Part shown: positions 1 to 8,964 of the stretch, piece by piece
How the letters are laid out: every line of letters starts with the position of its first letter
Position numbering within the stretch: the stretch's first letter is position 1
Source of the DNA: Actinoallomurus sp963823735
GTDB taxonomy: Bacteria; Actinomycetota; Actinomycetes; Streptosporangiales; Streptosporangiaceae
Direction: 5' to 3'
DNA length: 64,000 nucleotides
NCBI GenBank assembly: GCA_963823735.1
Contig: CAWGMO010000002.1
Span: 1,426,001 to 1,490,000 of the forward strand
Notes under the pieces: model-generated
Told to the model about the DNA's origin: nothing
Databases searched by the model: none
Seen by the model: only the letters and a program-made list of their open reading frames with translations
Program-made: the position numbers and the translations under genes

Positions 1-409
1 GCTGTGACTCGTCGCGGAACGCCTTGAACTCCAGCGCGTTGCCCGCCGGGTCGCGCAGGAACATCGTCCACTGCTCGCCCGGTTCGCCGGCGAACCGCAG
101 GTACGGGTCGATGACGAACTCGGTGCCCGCGGCGCGCAGGCGGTCCGCGAGGGCGTGGAACTCCTCCGGGGACAGTACGAGGCCGAAGTGCGGGACCGGG
201 ACGTCGCGGCCGTCGACCGGGTTGCTCTGCCCGCCGTTCGCGGACGGCGACACCCGGTGCGTGACCACCTGGTGCCCGTAGAAGTTCCAGTCGACCCAGG
301 CGTTGGACGAGCGTCCCTCCGGCAGGCCGAGCACTCCGCCGTAGAACGTACGGGCGCGGCTGAGGTCGTCCACCGGGATCGCGAGGTGGAATCCGGGTCG
401 TACGGTCAT
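1..409 (-). CDS. VOC (glyoxalase/bleomycin-resistance) family protein, 3' end cut by window
   Basis: The visible protein starts MTVRPGFHLAIPVDDLSRAR and contains the paired beta-alpha-beta-beta-beta layout of a vicinal oxygen chelate domain, with late-domain text resembling FLRDPAGNALEFK, the usual metal/substrate-side strand with its Glu. An AAGGAG sits six bases before the ATG, which fixes the start. The stop lies outside the window. The substrate cannot be told: VOC proteins include glyoxalases, ring-cleavage dioxygenases and resistance proteins. It is divergent from the KDPG aldolase gene, so the 110 bases between them probably hold both promoters. Confidence 0.85.
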   Translation of the reverse strand, partial: MTVRPGFHLAIPVDDLSRARTFYGGVLGLPEGRSSNAWVDWNFYGHQVVTHRVSPSANGGQSNPVDGRDVPVPHFGLVLSPEEFHALADRLRAAGTEFVIDPYLRFAGEPGEQWTMFLRDPAGNALEFKAFRDESQ

Positions 410-519
410 CACGGCTCCTTCACCAGCGGGGACGCCTCACCCTGGTGCATCGGTGCCGTGATGTCGAGCCGACCGGCCGCCGACGTGCCGCCGGTGTCCG
501 GAAGCTACCGTGTGGTGCC

Positions 520-1107
520 ATGAGCATGGACGACATCATCGGAAACTGCCGGATCATGGCGATTCTTCGCGGTCTGCCGGTGCACGAAACGGTCGAGTTG
601 GCGAGCAAGGCCTGGGATCTGGGGATCCGCCTGGTCGAGGTCCCCGTGCAGACGCCGGACGCCGTGCCGTCGCTGCGCGCCGCGGTCGCGGCCGGGCTGG
701 AGCGCGGGCACGGAGTCGGGGCGGGCACCGTGACAACGGTCGAGCAGGTACGCGAGGTCGCGGACAGCGGCGCGGTGTTCACCGTGGCCCCGGGCTTCGA
801 CCCGGCCGTCGCGGCGGCCTCGGCGGCGGCCGGGCTCCCGCACCTGCCGGGAGTCGCCACGCCGACGGAGGTGCAGATGGCCCTGCGGCACGGCCTGACG
901 TGGCTGAAGGCGTTCCCGGCGAGCGTGCTCGGCACGGGGTGGTTCGGCGCGATGCGCGGGCCGTTCCCGCAGCTCAAGCTCGTCGCGACCGGCGGAATGG
1001 ACGCACACACCGCCCGCGCGTACCTGGACGCGGGCGCGCGGGTGGTGGCGGTCGGTTCGGCGCTGTCGGATCCGGAGCAGGTCGAGCTGCTCGCCGAGCT
1101 CAGCTGA
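520..1107 (+). CDS. eda: 2-dehydro-3-deoxy-phosphogluconate (KDPG/KDPGal) aldolase
   Basis: A cytosolic class I aldolase of 195 residues that splits 2-keto-3-deoxy-6-phosphogluconate (or the galactonate analogue) into pyruvate and glyceraldehyde 3-phosphate. The Schiff-base lysine lies in WLKAFPASVLG near residue 130, matching the family KFFPA motif; the glycine-rich phosphate site is near GGMDAHTARAYLDAGA, and the early Glu is in RLVEVPVQT. The length matches the family (about 200). The ATG at 520 was chosen over an upstream in-frame ATG because the homologous part begins at MDDIIGNCRIMAILRG. The gene overlaps the end of the convergent gene at 1100 by eight bases. Without other Entner-Doudoroff genes nearby, a role in sugar-acid breakdown is inference. 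Confidence 0.9.
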   Translation: MSMDDIIGNCRIMAILRGLPVHETVELASKAWDLGIRLVEVPVQTPDAVPSLRAAVAAGLERGHGVGAGTVTTVEQVREVADSGAVFTVAPGFDPAVAAASAAAGLPHLPGVATPTEVQMALRHGLTWLKAFPASVLGTGWFGAMRGPFPQLKLVATGGMDAHTARAYLDAGARVVAVGSALSDPEQVELLAELS

Positions 1108-2182
1108 CGGGTACGGCGGCGCGCGCGGCGGCCGTGAGGTCCGCCACTCCGCCCGGGGGGACCATGGACAGGTTGTAGAGCGCGATGTCGGACGCGCCGG
1201 CCTCCATGACCGTACGGACGTCGGCGGCGAAGCGCTCGCCCGTACGGCCGGGCGCCCAGTTCATCGAGGCGAGCAGGCGTTTGTCGCCCGCGAGGGCGGC
1301 GAGGCCGCGGAAGCGTTCGGTGAGGGCGTCGCCGCTGAGAGGGCCGCAGCCGACACCGACGGCGCCGGCGGACTCGAACGCGGCCGGGCCCGCGCCCTGA
1401 AGCGCGGCCATCTCCGGGTCCTCGAAGACCAGCGGGCGTACGAGGGTGCCGCGCGCGGCCTCGACGGCGGCGTCCACGACGCGCTTCGCGCCGCGTACGC
1501 GAATGTCGCACAGGGCCGCCACGCCGTCCTGGGCGAGGGCACGCCGCCGCAGGTCACCGGCGTCGTGGCCGAGCTCGCCGATCAGCCGTACGCACGCGGG
1601 GCAGAAGCACTGCCCGGCCAGCGCACGCGCGGTGCCGGTCAGCGGCGCCAGCTCCAGCGAGATGACGTACGAGGGGTCCCAGGCGGTGTACAGCGCGGAC
1701 TCCAGCTCGATCACGTCCGGGCGGAACCGCTCGCAGACGTCCGCGGTGATCGCCGCGGCGTACTCCACGACCTCAGGGTTGCTCGGGCACAGCCCGTGGA
1801 TGCTCGGCGCGCCGTCGAGGGTGCGGGCGGCGAGATCCGGATGGGCGGCCACCACGGGGTCGTCGTGCAGCATGACCGTCCACGCGTGGAACGCCAGGCC
1901 GTGCCGCCCCGCCTCCTCGCGCAGCTCGGCCAGCGCCGCGATCTCCTCCTCGCCCGCGATCGTCAGCGGGCGCAGCCGGCCGTACGGGCCGGACGGCTGG
2001 AAGTAGGTGATCCCCGGCGGCGAGTGGCGTACGACGCCGTGCCGGGCGAACCACCGGCGGGCCGGGTGGTAGCGGACCGCGACCGCGATGGCACCCGCCC
2101 CGACCCGCGCCGCGAGCTCGCACAGCGGGCCGGGCCCGGTGAGCACGGCGTCCTCGGGGTAGCAGAAGACCTGAACGGTCAC
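1100..2182 (-). CDS. conserved hypothetical protein, probable TIM-barrel hydrolase-like fold
   Basis: A 360-residue soluble protein from a GTG start preceded by GAGGAGT. I do not recognise a named family. Visible: an N-terminal segment about a ground-state sugar-type barrel (RYHPARRWFARHGVV), repeated beta-alpha units, a CFCPAC motif near residue 195 that could bind metal, DVIELES and VFEDPEM acidic strands, and a final strand LASMNWAPGRTGERF. The ordered strand-helix pattern with conserved acidic strand ends suggests a glycosidase-like TIM barrel. It is convergent with eda and separated by 45 bases from the cupin gene upstream, so it may be the last gene of the ACAD-TetR-cupin operon. Function unknown. 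Confidence 0.7.
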   Translation of the reverse strand: MTVQVFCYPEDAVLTGPGPLCELAARVGAGAIAVAVRYHPARRWFARHGVVRHSPPGITYFQPSGPYGRLRPLTIAGEEEIAALAELREEAGRHGLAFHAWTVMLHDDPVVAAHPDLAARTLDGAPSIHGLCPSNPEVVEYAAAITADVCERFRPDVIELESALYTAWDPSYVISLELAPLTGTARALAGQCFCPACVRLIGELGHDAGDLRRRALAQDGVAALCDIRVRGAKRVVDAAVEAARGTLVRPLVFEDPEMAALQGAGPAAFESAGAVGVGCGPLSGDALTERFRGLAALAGDKRLLASMNWAPGRTGERFAADVRTVMEAGASDIALYNLSMVPPGGVADLTAAARAAVPVS

Positions 2183-2227
2183 GCGACACTCCTCATGCTC
2201 GTCGTCATGTGATCATCCAGGATCCCG

Positions 2228-2563
2228 TCAATCGCCGAGCTTCGCGACGCTCAGGAGGATCACGGAGTCCTCGATCGCCTCGACGCCGTGCTTGGCCGCC
2301 GGGATGATGATCAGGTCGCCGGAGCGCCCCTCCCACGCGTCGTCGCCCGCGACGAGCCGGATCCGGCCCCGCAGGACGAACAGGGTCGCCTCGCCGGGGT
2401 TGTTGTGTTCCGACATCGTGCGGCCGGCCTGGAGCGCGGTGAGGGTCTGCCTCAGCACGCACTCGTGACCGCCGAAGACGGTGGCTGAGCTGCGGCCCGT
2501 GGAGTCCGACGCGGCCCGGCTCGTGTGCTCGCGCGCCAGGGCGTCCAGCGACATCTTCTGCAT
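2228..2563 (-). CDS. small cupin-domain protein
   Basis: A 111-residue single-domain cupin. Cupin motif 1 is recognisable around EHNNPGEATLFVLRGRIRL (residues 51-69) and motif 2 around GDLIIIPAAKHGVEA (residues 82-96), with His and Glu in metal-ligand positions. The text is of the kind seen in cytosolic LuxR/TetR-adjacent cupins that act as small-molecule sensors or isomerases. It begins 13 bases after the TetR stop, so it is transcribed with the regulator and the acyl-CoA dehydrogenase. The start MQKMSLDALA was taken because upstream codons overlap the TetR gene. Its ligand is unknown. Confidence 0.8.
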   Translation of the reverse strand: MQKMSLDALAREHTSRAASDSTGRSSATVFGGHECVLRQTLTALQAGRTMSEHNNPGEATLFVLRGRIRLVAGDDAWEGRSGDLIIIPAAKHGVEAIEDSVILLSVAKLGD

Positions 2564-2576
2564 GCGGACCAGTCTG

Positions 2577-3167
2577 TCAGCTTCCCCGCCGTCCGTGACG
2601 GCTCTGTCGCAGCCCGTCGAGGAGCAGGGCGACGTAGTGCTCGCCGACCGCACGCGCGTCGAGCGGGCCGTCCGGGTGCCACCAGGTGCTCAGCTGGTGC
2701 ACCGCGCCGAAGAAGAAGCTGACCGCCAGGTCGGCCGGGACGTCCGTACGGAAGGTGCCGGCGGCCTGCCCCTCCTCCACGAGCGCGCGGAACCGCTCGT
2801 GGTAGCGACGGCGCTCGGCGCGTACGGCCCGGCGTTTCTCCTCCGACAGCAGGTGCATCGAACGGAAGAAGACGGTCAGCTCGTCGAGATGCTCGGCGCT
2901 CGTGTCGATCACGTCGAGGGCCACCGCGCGCAGCCGCTCCTCCGGTGCGCCCGCGCCGGCGGCCAGCTCCTGGAGGCGTTCGGTCTGGAGCGCGAGCAGG
3001 CGATGGTAGATCTCATAGAGGAGGTCGTCCTTGGCCGCGAAGTGGTGGTACATCGCCCCCTTCGTGACACCCGCGGCGTGCACGACCTCCGACACGGACG
3101 TGCCCTCGTACCCCTGCTCGGCGAACAGACGCGTCGCCACCGCCAGCAGCCGCCCCCGGGTGTCCAC
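2577..3167 (-). CDS. TetR/AcrR family transcriptional regulator
   Basis: A 196-residue repressor. The helix-turn-helix is at about residues 10-55 (ATRLFAEQGYEGTSVSEVV then AGVTKGAMYHHFAAKDDLL), typical of TetR proteins controlling acyl-CoA genes. The C-terminal half is a ligand-binding helical domain. The GTG start at 3167 follows the acyl-CoA dehydrogenase stop by only four bases, so the two are translated together. The palindrome in front of the dehydrogenase (4422-4443) is a good candidate operator, which would make the circuit autoregulated; acyl-CoA as inducer is inference from the family. Confidence 0.9.
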   Translation of the reverse strand: MDTRGRLLAVATRLFAEQGYEGTSVSEVVHAAGVTKGAMYHHFAAKDDLLYEIYHRLLALQTERLQELAAGAGAPEERLRAVALDVIDTSAEHLDELTVFFRSMHLLSEEKRRAVRAERRRYHERFRALVEEGQAAGTFRTDVPADLAVSFFFGAVHQLSTWWHPDGPLDARAVGEHYVALLLDGLRQSRHGRRGS

Positions 3168-3171
3168 GGTC

Positions 3172-4398
3172 TCAGCGGCTCCGGTACGGCGCCAGCTCAC
3201 GCCGGGCGATGGAACGTTTGTGCACCTCATCGGGCCCGTCGGCCAGGTGCAGCGTACGCATGCCGGCCCACAGCTCGGCCAGCGGATGATCCTGCGACAC
3301 TCCCCCGCCACCGTGCGCCTGGATCGCCCGGTCGATGACCCAGCTCGCCATGTCCGGCACCGCCGCCTTGATCGCCGAAACCTCGACCCGCGCGCCCTTG
3401 TTGCCGACGGTGTCCATCAGCCAAGCGGTCTTGAGCACGAGCAGCCGCGCCTGCTCGATCCTTATCCGCGACTCGGCGATCCACTCCTGCACGACGCCTT
3501 GGTCGGCGATCGGAACCCCGAACGCCACCCGCGAGGTGGCACGCGCGCACATGAGCTCAAGGGCCCGCTCGGCCATACCGATGGCCCGCATGCAGTGATG
3601 AATACGCCCAGGCCCGAGCCGCTCCTGCGCGATGCGGAAGCCTTCGCCTTCGCCGAGCAGGATGTTCTTCGCCGGAACGCGCACGCCGTCGAAGGCCACC
3701 TCGGCATGCCCGCCGTGCGTACCGTCGTCGTACCCGAACACGGTCAACCCGCGCTCCACGGTGACCCCGGGAGTGTCCTTCGGCACAAGAATCATGCTCT
3801 GCCGCCGGTAAGCGGGCCCGTCGGGGTCGGTAACACCCATCACGATGAAAATCTCGCAGTCGGGGCTCAAGGCGCCGGAGGACCACCATTTACGCCCGTT
3901 GAGGACGTAGTCGTCCCCGTCCTTCTCGATACTGAGGGCGATGTTGGAGGCGTCAGAGGAGGCGACCTCAGGTTCGGTCATACAGAACGCCGACCGAATG
4001 GCCCCGTCGAGCAACGGATCCAACCACCGCTCCCGCTGCTCCGGCGTCCCGAACATGGCCAGAATCTCCATGTTGCCCGTGTCAGGCGCGGCACAGTTGA
4101 GCGCGACCGGAGCGATCTTCGGCGACCGCCCGGTGATCTCCGCGAGCGGCGCGTACTGGAGATTCGTGAGCCCGGCACCGTAGGAGTGGTGTTCCCCACG
4201 AGCGAGGAACAGATTCCAGAGCCCCCGCTCCCTGGCCGCGACTTTCAGGTCCTTGACGACCGCCGGCGTCGCCCAACGATCATCACGCTCAGCGGCCTGC
4301 GCCGCGTAGACCGGCTCAGCCGGGATGACGTGACTCTCCATGAACTCGAGCAGTCGGTCACGGTAATCGGTCGTGATCTTGTCATAGGCGAAGTCCAT
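3172..4398 (-). CDS. acyl-CoA dehydrogenase, ACAD10/11-like
   Basis: A 408-residue flavoenzyme that introduces an alpha-beta double bond into acyl-CoA with FAD and electron-transfer flavoprotein. The N-terminal helical domain is followed by the FAD/substrate strand AFCMTEPEVASSDASN (about 135-150) and NGRKWWSSGA, and the C-terminal helix bundle carries QAHGGGGVSQDHPLAELWA, a pattern typical of the ACAD10/ACAD11 and FadE-like branch. The ATG at 4398 has AAGGAGACGG in front of it. First gene of an operon with TetR and cupin. The exact chain type (branched, long, hydroxylated) cannot be read from sequence. Confidence 0.93.
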   Translation of the reverse strand: MDFAYDKITTDYRDRLLEFMESHVIPAEPVYAAQAAERDDRWATPAVVKDLKVAARERGLWNLFLARGEHHSYGAGLTNLQYAPLAEITGRSPKIAPVALNCAAPDTGNMEILAMFGTPEQRERWLDPLLDGAIRSAFCMTEPEVASSDASNIALSIEKDGDDYVLNGRKWWSSGALSPDCEIFIVMGVTDPDGPAYRRQSMILVPKDTPGVTVERGLTVFGYDDGTHGGHAEVAFDGVRVPAKNILLGEGEGFRIAQERLGPGRIHHCMRAIGMAERALELMCARATSRVAFGVPIADQGVVQEWIAESRIRIEQARLLVLKTAWLMDTVGNKGARVEVSAIKAAVPDMASWVIDRAIQAHGGGGVSQDHPLAELWAGMRTLHLADGPDEVHKRSIARRELAPYRSR

Positions 4399-4421
4399 TG
4401 CCGTCTCCTTCGCTGGGGCGT

Positions 4422-4443
4422 ACGTACCGACCGGTCGGTATGT
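4422..4443. promoter_or_regulatory. TetR-type operator upstream of acyl-CoA dehydrogenase
   Basis: The core TACCGACCGGTCGGTA (4425-4440) is a perfect 16-base palindrome and extends to 22 bases with a single mismatched pair. It lies 24 bases before the start codon of the operon that encodes its own TetR protein, and the ACCGACCGGTCGGT motif is the sort of site bound by TetR regulators of fatty-acid-like catabolism. Confidence 0.75.
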
Positions 4444-4473
4444 CCGTTCGAAAGTAGATAGTCCTGGCGTCAT

Positions 4474-5324
4474 ACGTCAATGCACGACGCGAACCCGGCC
4501 TCCCCCCGAGCCCTCACCGGGCGCACGGGGGCCGCCCTGTTCACGACCGTCCACCGGAGGGACGAGACGAGGCCCACCACTCCGGCAGACACGGAGCCGA
4601 CGACCTCGTTCCAGGACGATGACCGGCGGTTTCGCAACGCCCCAAGCGACTCTGTCCAGCGATCCGCCGGCCGGACAGGACGCCACAGACAACGCCCCCC
4701 AGCCGCCGTACGTCACGCCGAGGCGAGGAGAAACCGATATTCCGCGAGCACTCCAGCGCCAGTCGCCGCCACGACGATTCTGAGGCGAACCACGAACCCC
4801 ATCCGCCACTTGACGCCCTCCCACACCCCATGCCTCCCGCAACCGAACAGCCCACGCCCCCGCGACCCTGCGGCTTACTGCCCAGCAGCCCACGACCCGC
4901 GCCCCAGCGCCCCAGCAGCTCAGCGGCTCAGTGGCTCAGCGGCTCAGGGCCCGGCCGGGGGCCCGGGGGCCCGGGGCCGGGGGCCCGGGGCCTGGCGGCC
5001 ATGCTGATACTCAGAGCGCCGCTGACCACGTCTGAACCCACTCGAACATTTCAGGCCGCGTCCAGACCTCCGGCCTTGGCCCCTGACGACGCCGGAGCCG
5101 CCCCAGCCATTCCACAGACCCACCGCCCAGGCTCGGCCCCGGCTCGACCCCGGCCCCGACCAACCCGACCGTTAGCCGACCACTCGCCCCGGCCCCCCAC
5201 CCTCAGGCGAGGACCCAAAGCCGGGAACCGCGCCGAGCGCCCGGCGGACCCCGCTGGAACGGCCGTAGAGATCTTCCGTCCCCGCCGCAAGTCGCGTGCC
5301 AGACCTGGCCCTCCCATTCCTGTC
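4474..5324. other. 850-base region without a convincing gene; GC-rich low complexity
   Basis: Several open frames run across both strands but none has a recognisable domain, a ribosome binding site or consistent codon bias. Around 4895-5000 the sequence becomes short direct repeats (CAGCGGCTCAG-like units) and irregular runs of GGGCCC. No RNA gene recognised. Confidence 0.6.
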
Positions 5325-5345
5325 ATTGTTAAGGTGATTAACAAT
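5325..5345. promoter_or_regulatory. AT-rich inverted repeat, probable operator for the GH2 gene
   Basis: ATTGTTAA - GGTGA - TTAACAAT is a perfect inverted repeat with eight-base arms and a five-base spacer, conspicuous in a 70% GC background, about 59 bases before the glucosaminidase start. A sugar-responsive repressor (LacI, ROK or GntR class) is a reasonable guess; no regulator gene is adjacent. Confidence 0.6.
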
Positions 5346-5403
5346 CACCGGTGGCGGGCGTTCGTCGAAGAGGCCGGCCGAGGCATGGGAGGTACGGTTG
5401 GCT

Positions 5404-8208
5404 ATGGTCAGATCGCCGTTTTTCGTCCTGGCGGTCAGCGCGGTGGTCGTCGCCGCAGCCGCACCGTCTGACGTGGCAGGGGCCGCGCCGCCGCCGACAC
5501 CGCGTTCGTCCGTTGCCGTCGCCGGGCCCGGGACGTCGGATCTGAACTCCGGTTGGAAGATCCAGTCGTCGGCCGCCGCTGGCGGGTCCGGCGCTCAGAT
5601 CTCCGCTCCGTCGTACGCGGCGGAGGGCTGGTTGCCGATCAGTCGGCCCGAGACTCTCATGGCCGGGTTGATCGAGAACGGCCGCTACCCGAACGTCTTC
5701 TACTCCGACCGGCTGAAGAGCGTGCCGACCAGCCAGTTCGACGTCAACTGGTGGTATCGCGACCAGCTTGACGTCCATCCGCGCGCCGGCGGCCGTACGT
5801 TCCTGATCATGAACGGCGTGCTGGGTACCGCGGACCTGTGGGTCAACGGGACCAAGGTCGCCGACCGGGCGCAGCTCCAGGGCGCGTACTCGCGGTTCGA
5901 ATATGACATCACGCCGTACGTCCACGCCGGGACGAACGCGGTCGCGCTCGACGTCGCCAAGAACGACCCCAAGACGTACCTGACCGACAGCCAGCTCGAC
6001 TGGAACCCGGCCTCGCCCGACAAGGGCACCGGCCTGCGGTTCGCGCCGCAGATCGCCCAGGCCGGTCCCGTGTCGCTGCGGAACCTCCATGTCGGGCAGG
6101 CCAACGCCAAGGACATGAGCCGTTCCGACCTGACGCTCAAGGCCGACCTGCGCAACGACACCGCCTCGCCGCAGACGGCGGTGCTGGACGAGACGGTGAG
6201 CCACGACGCGACGCGTGTCGCCGTGTCGTCGAAGGTGACGATCCCGGCCCGGTCGACGCGTACGGTCACGCTGACGCCCGCCGACGATCCATCGCTGCGG
6301 CTGCGGCACCCGGCCGTCTGGTGGCCGTACCAGCTCGGCGGCCAGCCGATGTACCACCTCGCGGCGAACGTACGGGTCGGCGGCCACACGTCCGACTCGT
6401 CGTCGACGGACTTCGGCGTCCGTACGGTGACCTCGTACCTCACGCCGGTCAAGGCGGGCACACACGGGGCGCACGGCTACCGGAAGTTCCTGATCAACGG
6501 CGTGCCGCTGGTGATCCGCGGCGGCGGATGGTCGCCGGACATGTTCATGCGTTACTCGCCGTCGAACATCCATGACCAGCTGGCGTACATCAAGAACCTC
6601 GGCCTGAACACGCTGCGCTTCGAGGGCAACCTGCCGCCGGACGACATGTTCGCCCAGATGGACCGGGCGGGCGTACTCGCGATGCCGGGGTGGCAGTGCT
6701 GTGATCGCTGGGAGGATCCGCTGTCGAAGTGGCCGACCGCGCTTCAGGCGAACGCCGCGAACCAGGCGTCCCGCGTCGCGTCGTGGCTGCGCGACCACCC
6801 GAGCGTGTTCACGTACTTCCAGGGCAGCGACGAGGCACCCGAGGCCGCCAAGGAGGACATCTACCTGAAGGCGTTCGCGGCGGCCGGCTGGCAGACACCG
6901 CAGGTGGCGTCCGCCGAGTACAAGGCGTCGCCGCGCCTGGGCCCGTCGGGCGGCAAGGAGGGCCCGTACAACTACGTCCCGCCGTCGTACTGGTGGGCGA
7001 ACGGCCCGGAGACCGTCGACAAGAACGACGCCTCGCTGACCAACGCGGGCAGCGCCTGGGGGTACGACACGGAGACGAGCGCCGGCAACACCGTACCGAC
7101 CCAGGACTCCCTGAACCGCTTCCTGACACCCGCCGAGCAGGGCCAGATCTGGGACCTGAGCACGACGAAGGGGCCGGGCACCGGGCCCGACCTGTTCCAC
7201 GTGTACTCCAAGTACGCGGACTACACGAAGACCGCGCGGATGGGCCAGTACAACACCCCGCTGTGGAAACGGTACGGGCCATGGTCCGACATGACGTCGT
7301 ACCAGAAGATCGCGCAGATGGGCGGGTACGAGGTGACCCGCGCGCAGTTCGAGTCCTACCTCGGCCACTCCGCGGACACCGCGAACCCGAGTACGGGCGT
7401 CATCTACTGGATGGCGAACAAGGCCTGGCCGTCCCTGCACTGGAACCTGTACAACTACGACCTCGACCAGCCCGGCGTGTACTTCGGCGCGCTGAAGGCC
7501 GGGGAGCCGGTGCACATCATGTACGACTACGCCGACGGATCGGTGAAGGCCGCCAACCTGACCCGTTCCCCCCAGAACGGCCTGTCGGCGACGGCACGGG
7601 TGATCGACCTGAACGGCTCGGTCCGGTCCACCGCCCACAAACCGGTCAGCCTCGGAAGCCAGGACGTACGGACGGTACTCCAGCCGTCCGTACCGGCGGG
7701 AACCTCCCGTACGTACTTCCTGGAGCTGACCCTGACGAGGGACGGTAAAACGGTCAGCCGCAACGTGTACTGGCTGTCCACCGCGAAGGACTCGGTGGAC
7801 TGGTCCAAGACCCTGGGCTCGGGCAGCGGCGCCGTCTTCCAGCCGGACGGCTACGCGGACCTGACGGGCCTGCAGAAACTACCGACCGCGACAGTCCAGG
7901 CGTCGGCGTCGACACACCGCTCCGGCGCCGACTCGGTGACGACGGTGACCATCCGCAACACGAGCCGAACCCCGGTCCCGACGGTCTTCACGAGAGCCGA
8001 CGTACGCCGAGGCACGGCCGACGGCCACCGCCAGGGCGGCGACGACCAGGTGCTGCCGGTGACGTGGAACGACAACGACGTGACCCTGTGGCCGGGCCAG
8101 AGCCAGACACTGACGGTGAGATACCGAACGTCAGACCTCCACGGCGCCCAGCCCGTCGTCACCCTGACCGGCCGCAACATCCCAGACCAGACGATCGCCG
8201 CCCACTGA
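5404..8208 (+). CDS. csxA: secreted GH2 exo-beta-D-glucosaminidase (CsxA-like)
   Basis: A 934-residue extracellular glycosidase expected to release D-glucosamine from the non-reducing end of chitosan oligomers. A Sec signal peptide covers about residues 1-27 (hydrophobic FFVLAVSAVVVAAAA, then GAA). Next come a jelly-roll sugar-binding domain, an immunoglobulin-like domain, the catalytic TIM barrel (about 370-700) and C-terminal beta domains. The acid/base candidate is the Glu of YFQGSDEAP near residue 477 and the nucleophile candidate the Glu of YDTETSAG near residue 557, spaced as in CsxA-type enzymes. Length fits the family (about 900-1030). ATG 5404 has GGGAGG eleven bases upstream; a TTG six bases earlier is less likely. 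It stands alone, so uptake genes are elsewhere. Confidence 0.9.
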   Translation: MVRSPFFVLAVSAVVVAAAAPSDVAGAAPPPTPRSSVAVAGPGTSDLNSGWKIQSSAAAGGSGAQISAPSYAAEGWLPISRPETLMAGLIENGRYPNVFYSDRLKSVPTSQFDVNWWYRDQLDVHPRAGGRTFLIMNGVLGTADLWVNGTKVADRAQLQGAYSRFEYDITPYVHAGTNAVALDVAKNDPKTYLTDSQLDWNPASPDKGTGLRFAPQIAQAGPVSLRNLHVGQANAKDMSRSDLTLKADLRNDTASPQTAVLDETVSHDATRVAVSSKVTIPARSTRTVTLTPADDPSLRLRHPAVWWPYQLGGQPMYHLAANVRVGGHTSDSSSTDFGVRTVTSYLTPVKAGTHGAHGYRKFLINGVPLVIRGGGWSPDMFMRYSPSNIHDQLAYIKNLGLNTLRFEGNLPPDDMFAQMDRAGVLAMPGWQCCDRWEDPLSKWPTALQANAANQASRVASWLRDHPSVFTYFQGSDEAPEAAKEDIYLKAFAAAGWQTPQVASAEYKASPRLGPSGGKEGPYNYVPPSYWWANGPETVDKNDASLTNAGSAWGYDTETSAGNTVPTQDSLNRFLTPAEQGQIWDLSTTKGPGTGPDLFHVYSKYADYTKTARMGQYNTPLWKRYGPWSDMTSYQKIAQMGGYEVTRAQFESYLGHSADTANPSTGVIYWMANKAWPSLHWNLYNYDLDQPGVYFGALKAGEPVHIMYDYADGSVKAANLTRSPQNGLSATARVIDLNGSVRSTAHKPVSLGSQDVRTVLQPSVPAGTSRTYFLELTLTRDGKTVSRNVYWLSTAKDSVDWSKTLGSGSGAVFQPDGYADLTGLQKLPTATVQASASTHRSGADSVTTVTIRNTSRTPVPTVFTRADVRRGTADGHRQGGDDQVLPVTWNDNDVTLWPGQSQTLTVRYRTSDLHGAQPVVTLTGRNIPDQTIAAH

Positions 8209-8477
8209 TCGACCGTTCACCGCCCGTCCGGGCACGGCCCTCGCAGTCGGGGTCCGCGCCCGGACGCCGCGAGCGCCCGGACCAACGCTCACCGATCCTG
8301 CCGCGACCGCACGGTCCCGGGCGCCGTTCCCGCACGGCGCGACGCATCTCGCCCGACCCGGCTCGCTCGAATCAACACCCCACATGCCCACGCCCACGAC
8401 ATGCGGCCAGACACACGTCAACGTGGCGACGTCCCGTTCCGGATCCGCCCCCGCAGGGACTCCGGCGGCGGCGCGTC

Positions 8478-8930
8478 TCAGCCCAGGTGCTCGGCGAGCG
8501 TCTCGCTGATGTCGCCCAGCCGCCGTACCTGCTCCGCGTCGAGCGCGTCGAACAGCGACCGGCGTACGGCCTGGACGTGACCGGGCGCGGCGTCGGCGAC
8601 CGCTTTGAACCCTTCGTCGGTCAGTACGGCGATCTGGCCACGCCGGTCGGTCGGGCAGTCCTCGCGGCGAACCCAGCCGCGTTCCTCCAGCCGAGAGACG
8701 GCGTGGGAGAGACGGCTCGCCGACACGCGTCCCGCCTCGGCGAGCACCGTCATACGGAGGGCGCGGCCCGGCGCCTCGGAGAGCCGTACGAGCACCTCGT
8801 AGTAGGTGTGCGGCATGCCGGAATCGCGGCGTAGCTGGGCGTCGACCGCGTCGAGCAGCAGCCGATGGGCATTGAGGTACGCACGCCAGGTGCGCTGCTC
8901 CTCGGCGTCGAGCCATCTCTTCTCGGTCAC
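8478..8930 (-). CDS. MarR family transcriptional regulator
   Basis: A 150-residue winged-helix repressor or activator. Recognition helix region GRVSASRLSHAVSRLEERG (about 83-101) is followed by the wing VRREDCPTDRRGQIAVLT, the classic MarR signature with DxR. Dimerisation helices flank it. It is transcribed away from the downstream peptide/glycosyltransferase pair, and the divergent gap carries AT-rich dyads that could be its operator. No effector can be assigned. Confidence 0.92.
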   Translation of the reverse strand: MTEKRWLDAEEQRTWRAYLNAHRLLLDAVDAQLRRDSGMPHTYYEVLVRLSEAPGRALRMTVLAEAGRVSASRLSHAVSRLEERGWVRREDCPTDRRGQIAVLTDEGFKAVADAAPGHVQAVRRSLFDALDAEQVRRLGDISETLAEHLG

Positions 8931-8944
8931 GGATACAAGTCTAG

Positions 8945-8964
8945 CTACGTAGTTGAGATTTCAA
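8945..8964. promoter_or_regulatory. candidate MarR operator
   Basis: CTACGTAG (8945-8952) is a perfect palindrome, directly followed by TTGA - GATT - TCAA (8953-8964), a spaced dyad like known MarR half-sites. Both lie just upstream of the MarR start. Confidence 0.5.

Noticed and set aside
5338..7638. 766-codon minus-strand open frame opposite the GH2 gene
   Set aside because: Arg/Val/His-rich antisense shadow of a clear glycosidase.
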